Of a stretch of 64,000 nucleotides of DNA, positions 27,873-35,652 are shown one piece after another. The stretch covers positions 1 to 64,000 of the forward strand of contig NZ_JADKMA010000003.1 in assembly GCF_017676365.1 (NCBI RefSeq), in the 5' to 3' direction. Within the stretch, counting starts at the first letter, position 1, and every line of letters starts with the position of its first letter. The stretch is from Streptomyces oryzae. Lineage in GTDB: Bacteria; Actinomycetota; Actinomycetes; Streptomycetales; Streptomycetaceae. The notes under the pieces are model-generated. The model worked only from the letters and a program-made list of their open reading frames with translations, ran no database searches and was not told the origin of the DNA. The position numbers and the translations under genes were made by a program.

Positions 27873-28712
27873 TCAGCGGAACGCGGCGACATTGCGGGTG
27901 GCCCAGTCGGCGAAGGGGCGCGGGGCGCGGCCCAGGACCTGCTGGACGTCCGGGCTGACGCGCAACTCGGCCGGGCTCGGGGAACCGAGGATGTCCAGCG
28001 TGTCGTCGGCGAGCTCCGCCGGCATGCTCTGGGTCATTGCGGCCTTGGCCTCGTCGCGGGTGAGCTCGTGAAACCTCACGGGCGAGCCAAGTGCGGCGGC
28101 GATGGCCGCCGCCTGCTGGCGCGGAGTGATCACCTCCGGGCCGGTCAGCTCGTACGCCCTCCCGGTGTGCCGGTCGTCCAGAAGGCAGGCCGTCGCGACC
28201 GCGGCGATGTCCGCCGGGTCGATGATCGGCACCCCGACGTCGCCGAAGGGCGCGGCGACAACCTGCTGTGCACGGACGGACTCGGCCCACCACAGGGCGT
28301 TGGAGGCGAAGCCGCCCGGCCGCAGGATGGCCCACTCCAGGCCGGACTGCCGCAGGGTGTCCTCCAGCGCGCGCATCGCGATGCGCGTTGTGCCGAAGGG
28401 CCTGGTCACCACGCCCAGGGTGGAGAGCAGCACGACGCGGCGGACCCCGCAGGACGCGGCTTCGCCGATGATGTCGGCAGGGTTGGCTCCAGCGGCGTGC
28501 AGGTCGCCGGACAGCAGCAGGAACAGCGACTTCGCACCGGCCAGCGCGGGCTTGAGGCCGGCCGGCTCGGCCAGGTCGCCCACCACGTGGCGGACGCCGT
28601 CCGGCACCGCCGCCGCGTGCCGTGACACCGCCGTCACCTGCTCGCCCGCCTCGGCCAGCGCCCGCGTCAACGGCCGCCCGATGTTCCCGGTGGCCCCGGT
28701 TACCACGATCAT
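27873..28712 (-). CDS. NmrA/QOR2-like NAD(P)-binding oxidoreductase
   Basis: 279 residues. Atypical SDR (NmrA/quinone oxidoreductase 2-like): N-terminal MIVVTGATGNIGRPLTRAL binds NAD(P), VVGDLAEPAGLKPAL follows, then SLFLLLSGD, RVVLLSTLGV, LEWAILRPGGFASNAL and PIIDPADIAAVATACLLD. Cytosolic. Divergent from an HxlR regulator gene across a short palindrome. Such pairs commonly respond to electrophiles or quinones; the actual substrate is unknown. Confidence 0.9.
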   Translation of the reverse strand: MIVVTGATGNIGRPLTRALAEAGEQVTAVSRHAAAVPDGVRHVVGDLAEPAGLKPALAGAKSLFLLLSGDLHAAGANPADIIGEAASCGVRRVVLLSTLGVVTRPFGTTRIAMRALEDTLRQSGLEWAILRPGGFASNALWWAESVRAQQVVAAPFGDVGVPIIDPADIAAVATACLLDDRHTGRAYELTGPEVITPRQQAAAIAAALGSPVRFHELTRDEAKAAMTQSMPAELADDTLDILGSPSPAELRVSPDVQQVLGRAPRPFADWATRNVAAFR

Positions 28713-28774
28713 GATCAGCTCCTTGTCGGATGTCCCCTGTGGCCTTCACGCTAGGAGCGGGGACTAACTCTTGG

Positions 28775-28790
28775 TAAGGACGTACCTTTA
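28775..28790. promoter_or_regulatory. Probable HxlR operator between divergent genes
   Basis: TAAGGACGTACCTTTA is a near-palindrome centred in the 92-bp gap between the reductase and HxlR starts, with GGTAAG repeated on both sides (28773, 28791). Position and symmetry fit an HxlR-type redox regulator controlling both genes. Confidence 0.5.
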
Positions 28791-28804
28791 GGTAAGCTCA
28801 TGGC

Positions 28805-29176
28805 ATGGTGGAAGGCGTGCAGCGTGGACGAGTCGAGGTGGGGGAGCGGTATGACGTGTTTCACACCGACTGCCCTGCGCGGGACATGGTCGACCACGTG
28901 ACCAGCAGATGGGGCATCTGGGTGCTGATCTCCTTGCGAAGCAACAGCCTCCGGTTCTATGAGCTGCGCGAGAGCATCCAGGGCATCAGCGAGAAGATGC
29001 TCGCCCAGACCCTGCGCGCGCTCGTCCAGGACGGCCTGGTCTGGCGGGAGGTCGAGCCGACGACGCCGCCCCAGGTCACCTACGGCCTGACCGAGTTCGG
29101 CCGGAACATCAACGAGCCGCTGACGGAGCTGTTCGACCGGATCACACAGCGGCTGTCCACGCGCAGCGCGGGGTAG
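28805..29176 (+). CDS. HxlR-family winged-helix regulator
   Basis: 123 residues. One Cys lies at the N terminus (HTDCPARDMVDHVTSRWGIW), the usual redox-sensing position in HxlR/YodB/HypR proteins. The winged helix follows (LRFYELRESIQGISEKMLAQ, TLRALVQDGLVWREV, VTYGLTEFGRNI). The start is ATG 28805. Divergent from the NmrA-like reductase, which it probably represses until oxidised or alkylated. Confidence 0.92.
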   Translation: MVEGVQRGRVEVGERYDVFHTDCPARDMVDHVTSRWGIWVLISLRSNSLRFYELRESIQGISEKMLAQTLRALVQDGLVWREVEPTTPPQVTYGLTEFGRNINEPLTELFDRITQRLSTRSAG

Positions 29177-29264
29177 GGCGGTGGCGGCTGGTGCCCTCCG
29201 AGACGGCCTCGGAATCCCAGCCCAGACACCAGCCGCAAACCAGCCCGGGTACGGGCTTGCTGCT

Positions 29265-29720
29265 GTGGCGGCCTGTTCGTCGTGTTCGTGCAGCATCCGC
29301 ATGACGGTGGCGGGTGAGGGGTGTTGGCCTTTCTTCGTGCCGGTGGTGATGACGAGTCGCTTGGCGATGTCGCGCAGCTCATCTCCAGGTCGCGTAGGTG
29401 GAGGGCCATGGACAGCATGTCCTCGTCGGTGACGCCGGCGCCGCCGATGGTCTTGCCGCGCTTGCGGGCGGACTCGTGGCCTTCGAGGGCGTGGTCGCGG
29501 ATGTACTCGCGCTCCGTGCCGGACATGGCCGCGAGCACGGTGAACACGATCCCGGAAGGGGCGTGCGAGCCCTTCAGTTCTCCGGCGAGGAACTCCAGGC
29601 CGACGTCGATGGCCTTGAACTCTTCGGCGAGCATGGTGAGTTCGATGCCGCGGCCGAGCCGCTTGTGCTCGTGGACGACGACGGCCGTGAGCGCTGGTGT
29701 CCGACCGCGCGGAGTCCACA
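29265..29720 (-). pseudogene. Serine recombinase (resolvase/invertase) fragment, frameshifted
   Basis: The minus strand encodes the middle of a serine recombinase (VVVHEHKRLGRGIELTMLAE, FLAGELKGSHAPSGIVFTVL, AAMSGTEREYIRDHALEG, KRGKTIGGAGVTDEDML). The frame then shifts near 29385 and continues as LRDIAKRLVITTGTKKGQ and SPATVMRMLHEHDEQ, the C-terminal HTH part. The N-terminal catalytic Ser region is missing. A related fragment in opposite orientation is at 31470-31645. Confidence 0.7.
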
Positions 29721-29795
29721 GCGCCCTTCACCTGGTCGATGGTGGCTCCGCGCGCTGCGAAGGCGCCCCACCGAGTGCTTCCGGATGTCAGCCGC

Positions 29796-30512
29796 TCACC
29801 ACGGCACGGGCGTCCCGTCCCAGGAGAAGAAGCCTCCCGTGGGGCCGTCGTCCGGCAGCAGGGCCAGGCGGACGGCACCCTGCGCTGCCTCGGCCGGGTC
29901 GCCGCCGGCTGCGGCGGCCCGGGGGTTGAGATCGGTGGCCCGCAGGCCGGGGGCGAGTGCGTTGACCTTGAAGCCGCCCTCGGCCAGGGTCTGGGCGTAG
30001 AAGACGGTGAGGGCGTTGAGGGCGGCCTTGGACGACCGGTAGGCGGCGGCGCCACCGCTGCCCGGGGTGAACTGGGGGTTGGGGTTTGTGCTCCAGGTCA
30101 GCGACGCGGTGCCGCTGGAGACGTTGACGATGCGCGGGTGCGGGGACTGGCGCAGGGCGGGCAGGAAGGCATTGGTCACCGCCACCACCCCGAACACGTT
30201 GGTCTCGTAGGTGCGCCGGTATTCCTCGACGCGAGTGTCGGCGGGCGGGGTGAGTGACGGTGACACGCCGGCGTTGTTGACCAGCACGTCCAGGCGGTCC
30301 ACCTGAGCCGCGGCCTGTGCGATGCCGTCCGGGTCCGTCACGTCGAGGACCAGCAGCCGGGCACCGACACCGATCTCCTCGACGGCCCGCTGTCCGCGCC
30401 CCGGGTCGCGGGCACCCACGTACACGGTGAGGCCCTCGGCCGCGAGCAGCCGGGCGATGTGCTTGCCGATGCCTTTGTTGGCACCGGTGACCAGAGCTGT
30501 GCGATCGTTCAT
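29796..30512 (-). CDS. Short-chain dehydrogenase/reductase
   Basis: 238 residues from ATG 30512. Classical SDR: cofactor loop LVTGANKGIGKHIARLL, DVLVNNAGVSPS, catalytic Ser in IVNVSSGTASLTW, then AAAYRSSKAALNAL with the YxxxK pair, and VNALAPGLRATDLN. Similar to plant and bacterial carbonyl reductases of the SDR21C type. Divergent from an XRE regulator gene 72 bp away, a common actinobacterial arrangement where the regulator controls the SDR. Confidence 0.92.
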   Translation of the reverse strand: MNDRTALVTGANKGIGKHIARLLAAEGLTVYVGARDPGRGQRAVEEIGVGARLLVLDVTDPDGIAQAAAQVDRLDVLVNNAGVSPSLTPPADTRVEEYRRTYETNVFGVVAVTNAFLPALRQSPHPRIVNVSSGTASLTWSTNPNPQFTPGSGGAAAYRSSKAALNALTVFYAQTLAEGGFKVNALAPGLRATDLNPRAAAAGGDPAEAAQGAVRLALLPDDGPTGGFFSWDGTPVPW

Positions 30513-30584
30513 GGCAACTACGGTTCCCTGGTTGTGGGTGCCCTGCCAGGGACAGTCTGTACCAGGCAAGCGGCAGGAGGTGGC

Positions 30585-31400
30585 ATGGCGCGGCAGGAGC
30601 TGGCCCGCTTCCTGCGGGACCGCCGGGCGGGCTTGCGTCCGTACGAGGTCGGCCTGATGGCGACGGGCACCGTCCGCCGTACGCCGGGGCTGCGCCGCGA
30701 AGAGGTGGCGGAGCTCGCCCATATGTCGGTCGACTACTACACGCGGTTGGAGCAGGCCCGGGGACCGCGGCCATCGCCCCGGATCCTGGACGCGTTGGCC
30801 CAGGCGCTGCGGCTCACGTCGGCCGAGCGCAGCCACCTGTTCCGGCTGGCGGGATCGAACCCGCCGCCTGGCAGCAATGTCGTGCGGCGGGTGCGCCCGC
30901 ATGTGTCCCGAATGCTGGAGCGGCTGCCGGAGACCGCTGCCATCGTCACTGACGCGGCGTACGGCGTCGTCGCCTGGAACCCCCTGGCCCAGGCGCTGCT
31001 CGGCGGCGACCTCGCCCGCGGGACGACGAACCTGGCCCGGCGCCGCTTCCTGGGCCAGGGGCAGCTGCACGAGAGCTCCAGCACCGAGGAGTTCGGGCAC
31101 ATCGTGGTGGCGCGGCTGCGCCGGGCCGCCGACCGCTATCCGCACGATCCGCAGCTGACCGCCCTGCTGGCCGAACTTGACGCCCACAGCGAGGAGTTCC
31201 GGCAGATCTGGCAGACGCGGCCGGTCCACGCCCCCGGGCACCGCTCCAAGACCCTCCACCACCCGGAGGCCGGCACGCTGCGGTTGAACTGCGATGTCCT
31301 GCTCGTACCCGAGGACGACCAGGAAGTCGTCCTGATCACGGCCGACCCCGGATCATCTGCCGCAAGGACCCTGTACAGGCTGGCCAGGCAGACGGCCTGA
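30585..31400 (+). CDS. XRE/MmyB-family regulator divergent from the SDR
   Basis: 271 residues from ATG 30585 with CAGGAGG upstream. HTH_XRE (FLRDRRAGLRPYEVGL, LRREEVAELAHMSVDYYTRL) is followed by a PAS-like MmyB ligand domain (AAIVTDAAYGVVAWNPLAQA, YPHDPQLTALLAELDAHSEE, FRQIWQTRPVHAPGHRSK, TLRLNCDVLLVPEDDQEVVL). This is the intact form of the degraded gene at 12660-13190. An inverted repeat (CCCTGG...CCAGGG, about 30530-30553) in the SDR-XRE gap may be its operator. Confidence 0.92.
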   Translation: MARQELARFLRDRRAGLRPYEVGLMATGTVRRTPGLRREEVAELAHMSVDYYTRLEQARGPRPSPRILDALAQALRLTSAERSHLFRLAGSNPPPGSNVVRRVRPHVSRMLERLPETAAIVTDAAYGVVAWNPLAQALLGGDLARGTTNLARRRFLGQGQLHESSSTEEFGHIVVARLRRAADRYPHDPQLTALLAELDAHSEEFRQIWQTRPVHAPGHRSKTLHHPEAGTLRLNCDVLLVPEDDQEVVLITADPGSSAARTLYRLARQTA

Positions 31401-31469
31401 TTCAAAGGACTGGCACAGGTCCCGCCAGTGATTGCAGAGCGTCGCAGCTGCCGGGACCAGTGACTCGGT

Positions 31470-31645
31470 CGGTACCGAACTCGCCGTGCTCGCTCAGGAA
31501 CTCAAGGCCGGCGATGTCGGCCCGGGGTACCTCGTCGGCGAACTCAAGGGCTCACACAGCCCGTCCGTCATCATGCGCACCGTGCTCGCGGCCATGTCCG
31601 GTGTGGAACCCCGAGCACCGCAAGGCCATCGGCGGTGCGGGATCG
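31470..31645 (+). pseudogene. Second serine recombinase relic
   Basis: The plus-strand frame reads ELAVLAQELKAGDVGPGYLV, GELKGSHSPSVIMRTVLAAM, similar to the resolvase fragment at 29265-29720. After a shift, EHRKAIGGAG in another frame continues it. No N- or C-terminal portions remain. It directly precedes operator O6. The rest of 31401-32246 holds O6 and a hairpin but no gene. Confidence 0.6.
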
Positions 31646-31658
31646 ACTTGCACTGCCT

Positions 31659-31687
31659 GTCACTTAGTGACATAGTCACTAAGTGAC
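31659..31687. promoter_or_regulatory. Double palindromic operator O6
   Basis: GTCACTTAGTGAC (31659-31671), ATA, GTCACTAAGTGAC (31675-31687): perfect inverted repeat, the same site as O3 including outer CCT/AGG and a 12-bp flank, but inverted relative to it. It lies 560 bp before the LAL regulator gene with no closer downstream gene on the plus strand. It may also be a recombination remnant, since it abuts a resolvase relic. Confidence 0.6.
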
Positions 31688-31990
31688 AGGCGCCATTGGC
31701 TCATGGCCTCCGGCGAACCCACCACAAGTTGCCGGCCGCCCATACGCCTCAGGCAAGACCAGGAGCGAGACCAGGAGAACGGACTGGCCCGACCACCGTC
31801 GGTAACGCGACCCGGCCGGCCCACACCGGCAGGACATCTGCCCACGGCGGGCCACGTCGGTGCCCCGGAGCAGTGTCCATGTGAGTGCCATATCCGCTGA
31901 TTCGACCGACATCGCATGCCGCGTACCTGCGGCCGGGGCAGTGAACCGAGCATGGCGTCGGTCCCGGCGTCCGGCCGGACCACGGACCGC

Positions 31991-32032
31991 ACCTGCCCGG
32001 CGCCTCACTCCCCTTGGAGGTGCCGGGCAGGT
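31991..32032. terminator. Strong hairpin upstream of the LAL gene
   Basis: ACCTGCCCGGC (31991-32001) pairs perfectly with GCCGGGCAGGT (32022-32032), and the inner bases can pair further. It could be a terminator for leftward or rightward transcripts, or a leader structure; no gene ends immediately before it. Confidence 0.45.
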
Positions 32033-32246
32033 GCCTCGACCCGAACCGCCTCGGCTCCCTGCGGAGCCGGGGCGCATCCCCCGGTGCCAAGGCTCGGCCC
32101 CGGCTGAGCGGCTGAGACCGCTCGTCCGCCCGGCCGTTGACGGACGGCCCTTGCCATGGCAGCGCCCGCACCGCAGCCAGTGACCGTTCGGCTTTCACCA
32201 TCACCGCCCGCCTGCTCCGAGGTGAGGACGGCATCAGGAGGAAGGG

Positions 32247-35012
32247 ATGACCGCAGAACTACTGGAACGCGACGCCGCACACGCGTTACTGGCGTCCGAG
32301 ACGGAGCGCGTCCTGGCTGGTGCCGGCCGCCTCGTCCTGGTACGCGGCGCCACCGGTACCGGCCGGACCGCCGTACTGGAGGCCGCCGCTGAGCACGCCG
32401 CGCACAGCGGGCTCAGGGTGCTGCATGTGCGTTGCTCCCGTGAGGACACGGCTGCCCCCTTCGGTGCGATTGACCACCTCCTGGGCTCTACCGACCACCG
32501 CCTGGGCCGTGCGGACAAGGACGCGGACCGCACATCTACCAGGAAGGACGGAGACAGTCCCGCGCAACTCTGGCGGCTGCTGCGCTCACACAGCTCGGCG
32601 TGCCCTCTGATGGTCGGCGTGGACGACGTTCACCTTGCTGATGCCGCCTCGCGCCGCTGGCTCGCCGACGTGGCCCGCCGCATCGACCGGTTGCCCATCT
32701 TGCTGGTGATCACCGAGCGCAGTCAGTACGACGTCTCTCCCCAGCCGGCCGGCGTCACGCATGCCCTGTCGCCTTCTCTGGTGCGCACACACACCTTGGC
32801 TCCGCTCACCGATGACGCCTCGACCGCGCTGGTCCGGGCCGCCGTTCCCGCAGCTTCGGCACAGTGGACGGCGGACTGTGTCCGGGCCGGCGCGGGCAAT
32901 CCCCTGCTGCTGCGGGCGCTCCTGGACGACCTGGGTGGCGCCCCGCATCAGGCCGTGCCCGAGAGGTGCGCGGCGCTCTATCCCGGGGCTTACCCTGCGG
33001 CGGTCTCCTGGTGGCTGGACAGCACCGGGCCCGCAACGGCCCGGCTGGCACGGACCCTCGCGATCCTGGAGCGCACCGGCCCGGAGAACGCGCTGGACGG
33101 ACTGGCCGGACTGCTCGCCGAAGCGTCCGGGTCCGACCCGGCTCGAACGAGGGGCTGGCTCACCGCGATGCTCCGGATCGGGATACTGCGCCCCGACCCA
33201 GCGGGCCTCGTGCACTATGCGCACCCTCTGCTGCGCGACGCCGTACTCGCGGACTGGCCCGCCGAGGCGAGGAGGGCCGCCAATCGGGACGCGTCCGAGC
33301 TGATGTTGCGTCGTGGCGACCATGTCGAAGCCATAGCCCGGCAGTTGCTGGACAGCGAGACCGTAGGCCAGTCCTGGGTACGGCGTGTGTTGCGGGACGC
33401 CATGACCGTCGCTGTACGGGGGGAACGGCCCGGCGACGCCGTCCGCTACATGCGCAGGGCTCTGGAGGAGCCGCTCCCCGACAGCGAACGGCAGCCGCTG
33501 CTCACAGAGTTGGGCTCGCTGGAGTACGCCTGTACCAATCCGTCAGCGGGTATCCGACGTCTCTCCGAAGCCCTGTACCTTCCGGCCGAGCCCCGCGAGC
33601 GCGTGCATACTGCTCTCGCCCTCGGCGCCGCTCTCGCCGACAGGGGCGAGCTCGACTCCGCCGTGAGTCTGCTGCGATCGAACGAAAGCGAGCTGACGGG
33701 GCATCCGGAGCTCGTCCGTACCGTACGGGTCGCCTCCGTCGCGCTGTCCGATCAGGATCTGGCAGCACGCCGGGACGCGTACCAGCGGCTGAAAGATACG
33801 TCCGAAGACAGCCAGGAAGCCGTCGGCGCGGCAGGCCGTGCTCTGCTGGTCCGTTACGCGGTCACCGCCGGTGCGATCTCCGCTCGGACGGCAATGACGC
33901 AACTACGGGAGCTGCTGACGCAACCCGTGGGTCCGCTGGAGGAGCCCTTCCTGCTGGGCACATCGGCCGCTGTCGCGCAGTGGGCGGACGAACTGGACGA
34001 AGCCGAATGGCTGGTGAAACGCGGGCTGGCGGGGCAGTCCCCGCTTCTGCTGCACCCGATGCATCAGGTCCTGTGCGATGTCCGCGCTGGTATCGCCGCC
34101 GCTCGCGGAGACTACGGCCGACTTCTCGCCGAGTATGCGGAGCAGGACTCCCGAGACCACCGCGCCGAGCCGACCGACGTTGCCGCGTATGCTCTGCGTG
34201 CTCTGGTCGAGACCGGCCGCCTCGAGGAGGCGCAGCAGCTCGCAGACCGCTTCTCCCTGGACCCGGCGCTGGATTCCTGGCGGATGAACCTGTTCCGCTA
34301 TGCCCGTGGAACGCTGCGGTCCGCGGTGGGGGACACCACGGGTGCGCTCCACGACTTCCTGGAGTGCGGGCGGCGGCAGTCGGCACGCGGTGTGGTGAGT
34401 CCGGTCGTCACCCCATGGCGGGCAGCAGCGGCAGAATGCTGGCTTGCACTGGGGGATCGGCCGCGCGCAGTGGCACTGGCGCACGAGGAAGTCCGGCTGG
34501 CCCGGCTGTGGAACACTCCGCGAGCGGTGGGCCGGGCTCTGCAGAGCCTCGCCTCGGCGACCGGGGGGCAGCGTGGGCTGGAACTCGCCGAGGAGGCCGT
34601 AGGTGTCCTGCGCCGCTCGCCGGATGGCAGTGAGCTGGTGTCCGCACTGCTCGAGCAGGGGCGCCAACTCACCGGTGCCGACCGGCGGAACAGGGCTCGG
34701 GAATGCCTCCTGGAGGCCGCCGAGCGGGCCGAGCTGCTGGGGGCCGAACGCCTTCGGCTCTGCGCTGAGAAGGCTCTGCGGGCAGTCGGGGCCCGTCGCA
34801 TCACGGCAGCGCTCACCGGCGCCGAAGCGCTCACCAGCAGCGAGCGCCGCATAGCGGAACTGGCCGCCGACGGCCGCACGAACACCGAGATATCCGCGTT
34901 CTTGAACGTAGCCCGCCGGACCGTCGAGACGCACCTCACCAGCACCTACCGCAAGCTTGGCATACAGGGCCGGGGAGAGCTGCAGGCGACTCGCAGTGTG
35001 CGAGGCGAATAG
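32247..35012 (+). CDS. LAL-type LuxR-family regulator
   Basis: 921 residues, typical for large ATP-binding LuxR regulators. An N-terminal NTPase domain with a Walker A-like loop (RGATGTGRTAVLE) is followed by Walker B (PLMVGVDDVHLAD), a long TPR-like helical middle, and a C-terminal GerE/LuxR HTH (LTSSERRIAELAADGRTNTE, ARRTVETHLTSTYRKLGI). The Walker A Lys is Arg (R40), which usually weakens nucleotide hydrolysis. A TTA codon at 32286-32288 (codon 14) predicts bldA dependence. LAL proteins activate secondary-metabolite or catabolic operons. The downstream target is not evident; the SARP-like gene follows. Confidence 0.9.
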   Translation: MTAELLERDAAHALLASETERVLAGAGRLVLVRGATGTGRTAVLEAAAEHAAHSGLRVLHVRCSREDTAAPFGAIDHLLGSTDHRLGRADKDADRTSTRKDGDSPAQLWRLLRSHSSACPLMVGVDDVHLADAASRRWLADVARRIDRLPILLVITERSQYDVSPQPAGVTHALSPSLVRTHTLAPLTDDASTALVRAAVPAASAQWTADCVRAGAGNPLLLRALLDDLGGAPHQAVPERCAALYPGAYPAAVSWWLDSTGPATARLARTLAILERTGPENALDGLAGLLAEASGSDPARTRGWLTAMLRIGILRPDPAGLVHYAHPLLRDAVLADWPAEARRAANRDASELMLRRGDHVEAIARQLLDSETVGQSWVRRVLRDAMTVAVRGERPGDAVRYMRRALEEPLPDSERQPLLTELGSLEYACTNPSAGIRRLSEALYLPAEPRERVHTALALGAALADRGELDSAVSLLRSNESELTGHPELVRTVRVASVALSDQDLAARRDAYQRLKDTSEDSQEAVGAAGRALLVRYAVTAGAISARTAMTQLRELLTQPVGPLEEPFLLGTSAAVAQWADELDEAEWLVKRGLAGQSPLLLHPMHQVLCDVRAGIAAARGDYGRLLAEYAEQDSRDHRAEPTDVAAYALRALVETGRLEEAQQLADRFSLDPALDSWRMNLFRYARGTLRSAVGDTTGALHDFLECGRRQSARGVVSPVVTPWRAAAAECWLALGDRPRAVALAHEEVRLARLWNTPRAVGRALQSLASATGGQRGLELAEEAVGVLRRSPDGSELVSALLEQGRQLTGADRRNRARECLLEAAERAELLGAERLRLCAEKALRAVGARRITAALTGAEALTSSERRIAELAADGRTNTEISAFLNVARRTVETHLTSTYRKLGIQGRGELQATRSVRGE

Positions 35013-35016
35013 CCGT

Positions 35017-35093
35017 GTCGCCATTCTGGACAAGGCAATCGGCAACCCTCGCGCAGCGCTCCGAGGCGTCGGCCCATCGCGCGACTCCTGCGA
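35017..35093 (+). repeat. Relic copy of the dgdA 3' end
   Basis: About 75 bp right after the LAL stop match the end of dgdA (17287-17362) with scattered substitutions and no gaps: ATTCTGGACAAGGC, then ATCGGC, CGCGCCGCGCT-like and the post-stop GGCCCA. The reading would be AILDKAIGNPRAAL, but the dgdA stop is lost. The rest of 35094-35652 shows no convincing gene. Confidence 0.65.
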
Positions 35094-35652
35094 CTGACCT
35101 GCGGCGATGGATGGAGCAGACCAGACTGCTCGTGGTGGTCCCGCTGCTGATCTCGTGGTGCGCCTCGTGGTGCTCCACGATTGCGCACGCCGCAGCAGCC
35201 ACAGAAGTATGGGGAACGACCAGCCGCCACCGGCCCTCGCCGGACCAGCGAGCCCGTGCACATGGTGAGCGGATGTTCAGTCCTCCGACGGCAGGCCGCG
35301 GCGGGTGTCCAGCGCGGACGCCGTGCCCTTGGTGCCGACGCCCCGGGCGAACCCACAGTGCAGACGCGGCACATTCGTCGTCGGGGGGCGTCCATACCAG
35401 CGGTCAGTGGGTGAACTCCTGGCAGGGTTCCGAGCAGAGGCGACCCGATGTCGGGCGTCCGGCCCGCGCCCCGCGTGGAATTCCGTCATCGAAGCGAAGC
35501 ACGCGGACCTGGCAGTGCCTGTCGGGCCGTCCCGCGCCGGCGTCTGCCGGCAGTGGCTGGTCATCAGAGAGGGCTCGCGCGCTGCCGGCCGAGCAGCGAG
35601 CCGGATGCGGGCCTTCTGCGCGAACATCTCCCGAGAAAGTGGGCGAGACGGA

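Noticed and set aside
28751-30055. 434-residue minus-strand frame over the HxlR gene and resolvase relic
   Set aside because: Composite of antisense HxlR and out-of-frame resolvase and SDR sequence. Only the short LRDIAKRLVITTGTKKGQ part is meaningful and is reported with the relic.
20898-31687. CRISPR-like interpretation of the recurring GTCACTTAGTGAC units
   Set aside because: Units are kilobases apart, self-palindromic and without regular spacers or cas genes.
35305-35652. N-terminal extension of the SARP regulator by 116 residues
   Set aside because: The extension is Arg/Ala-rich without family similarity; the winged-helix domain begins right after GTG 35653.
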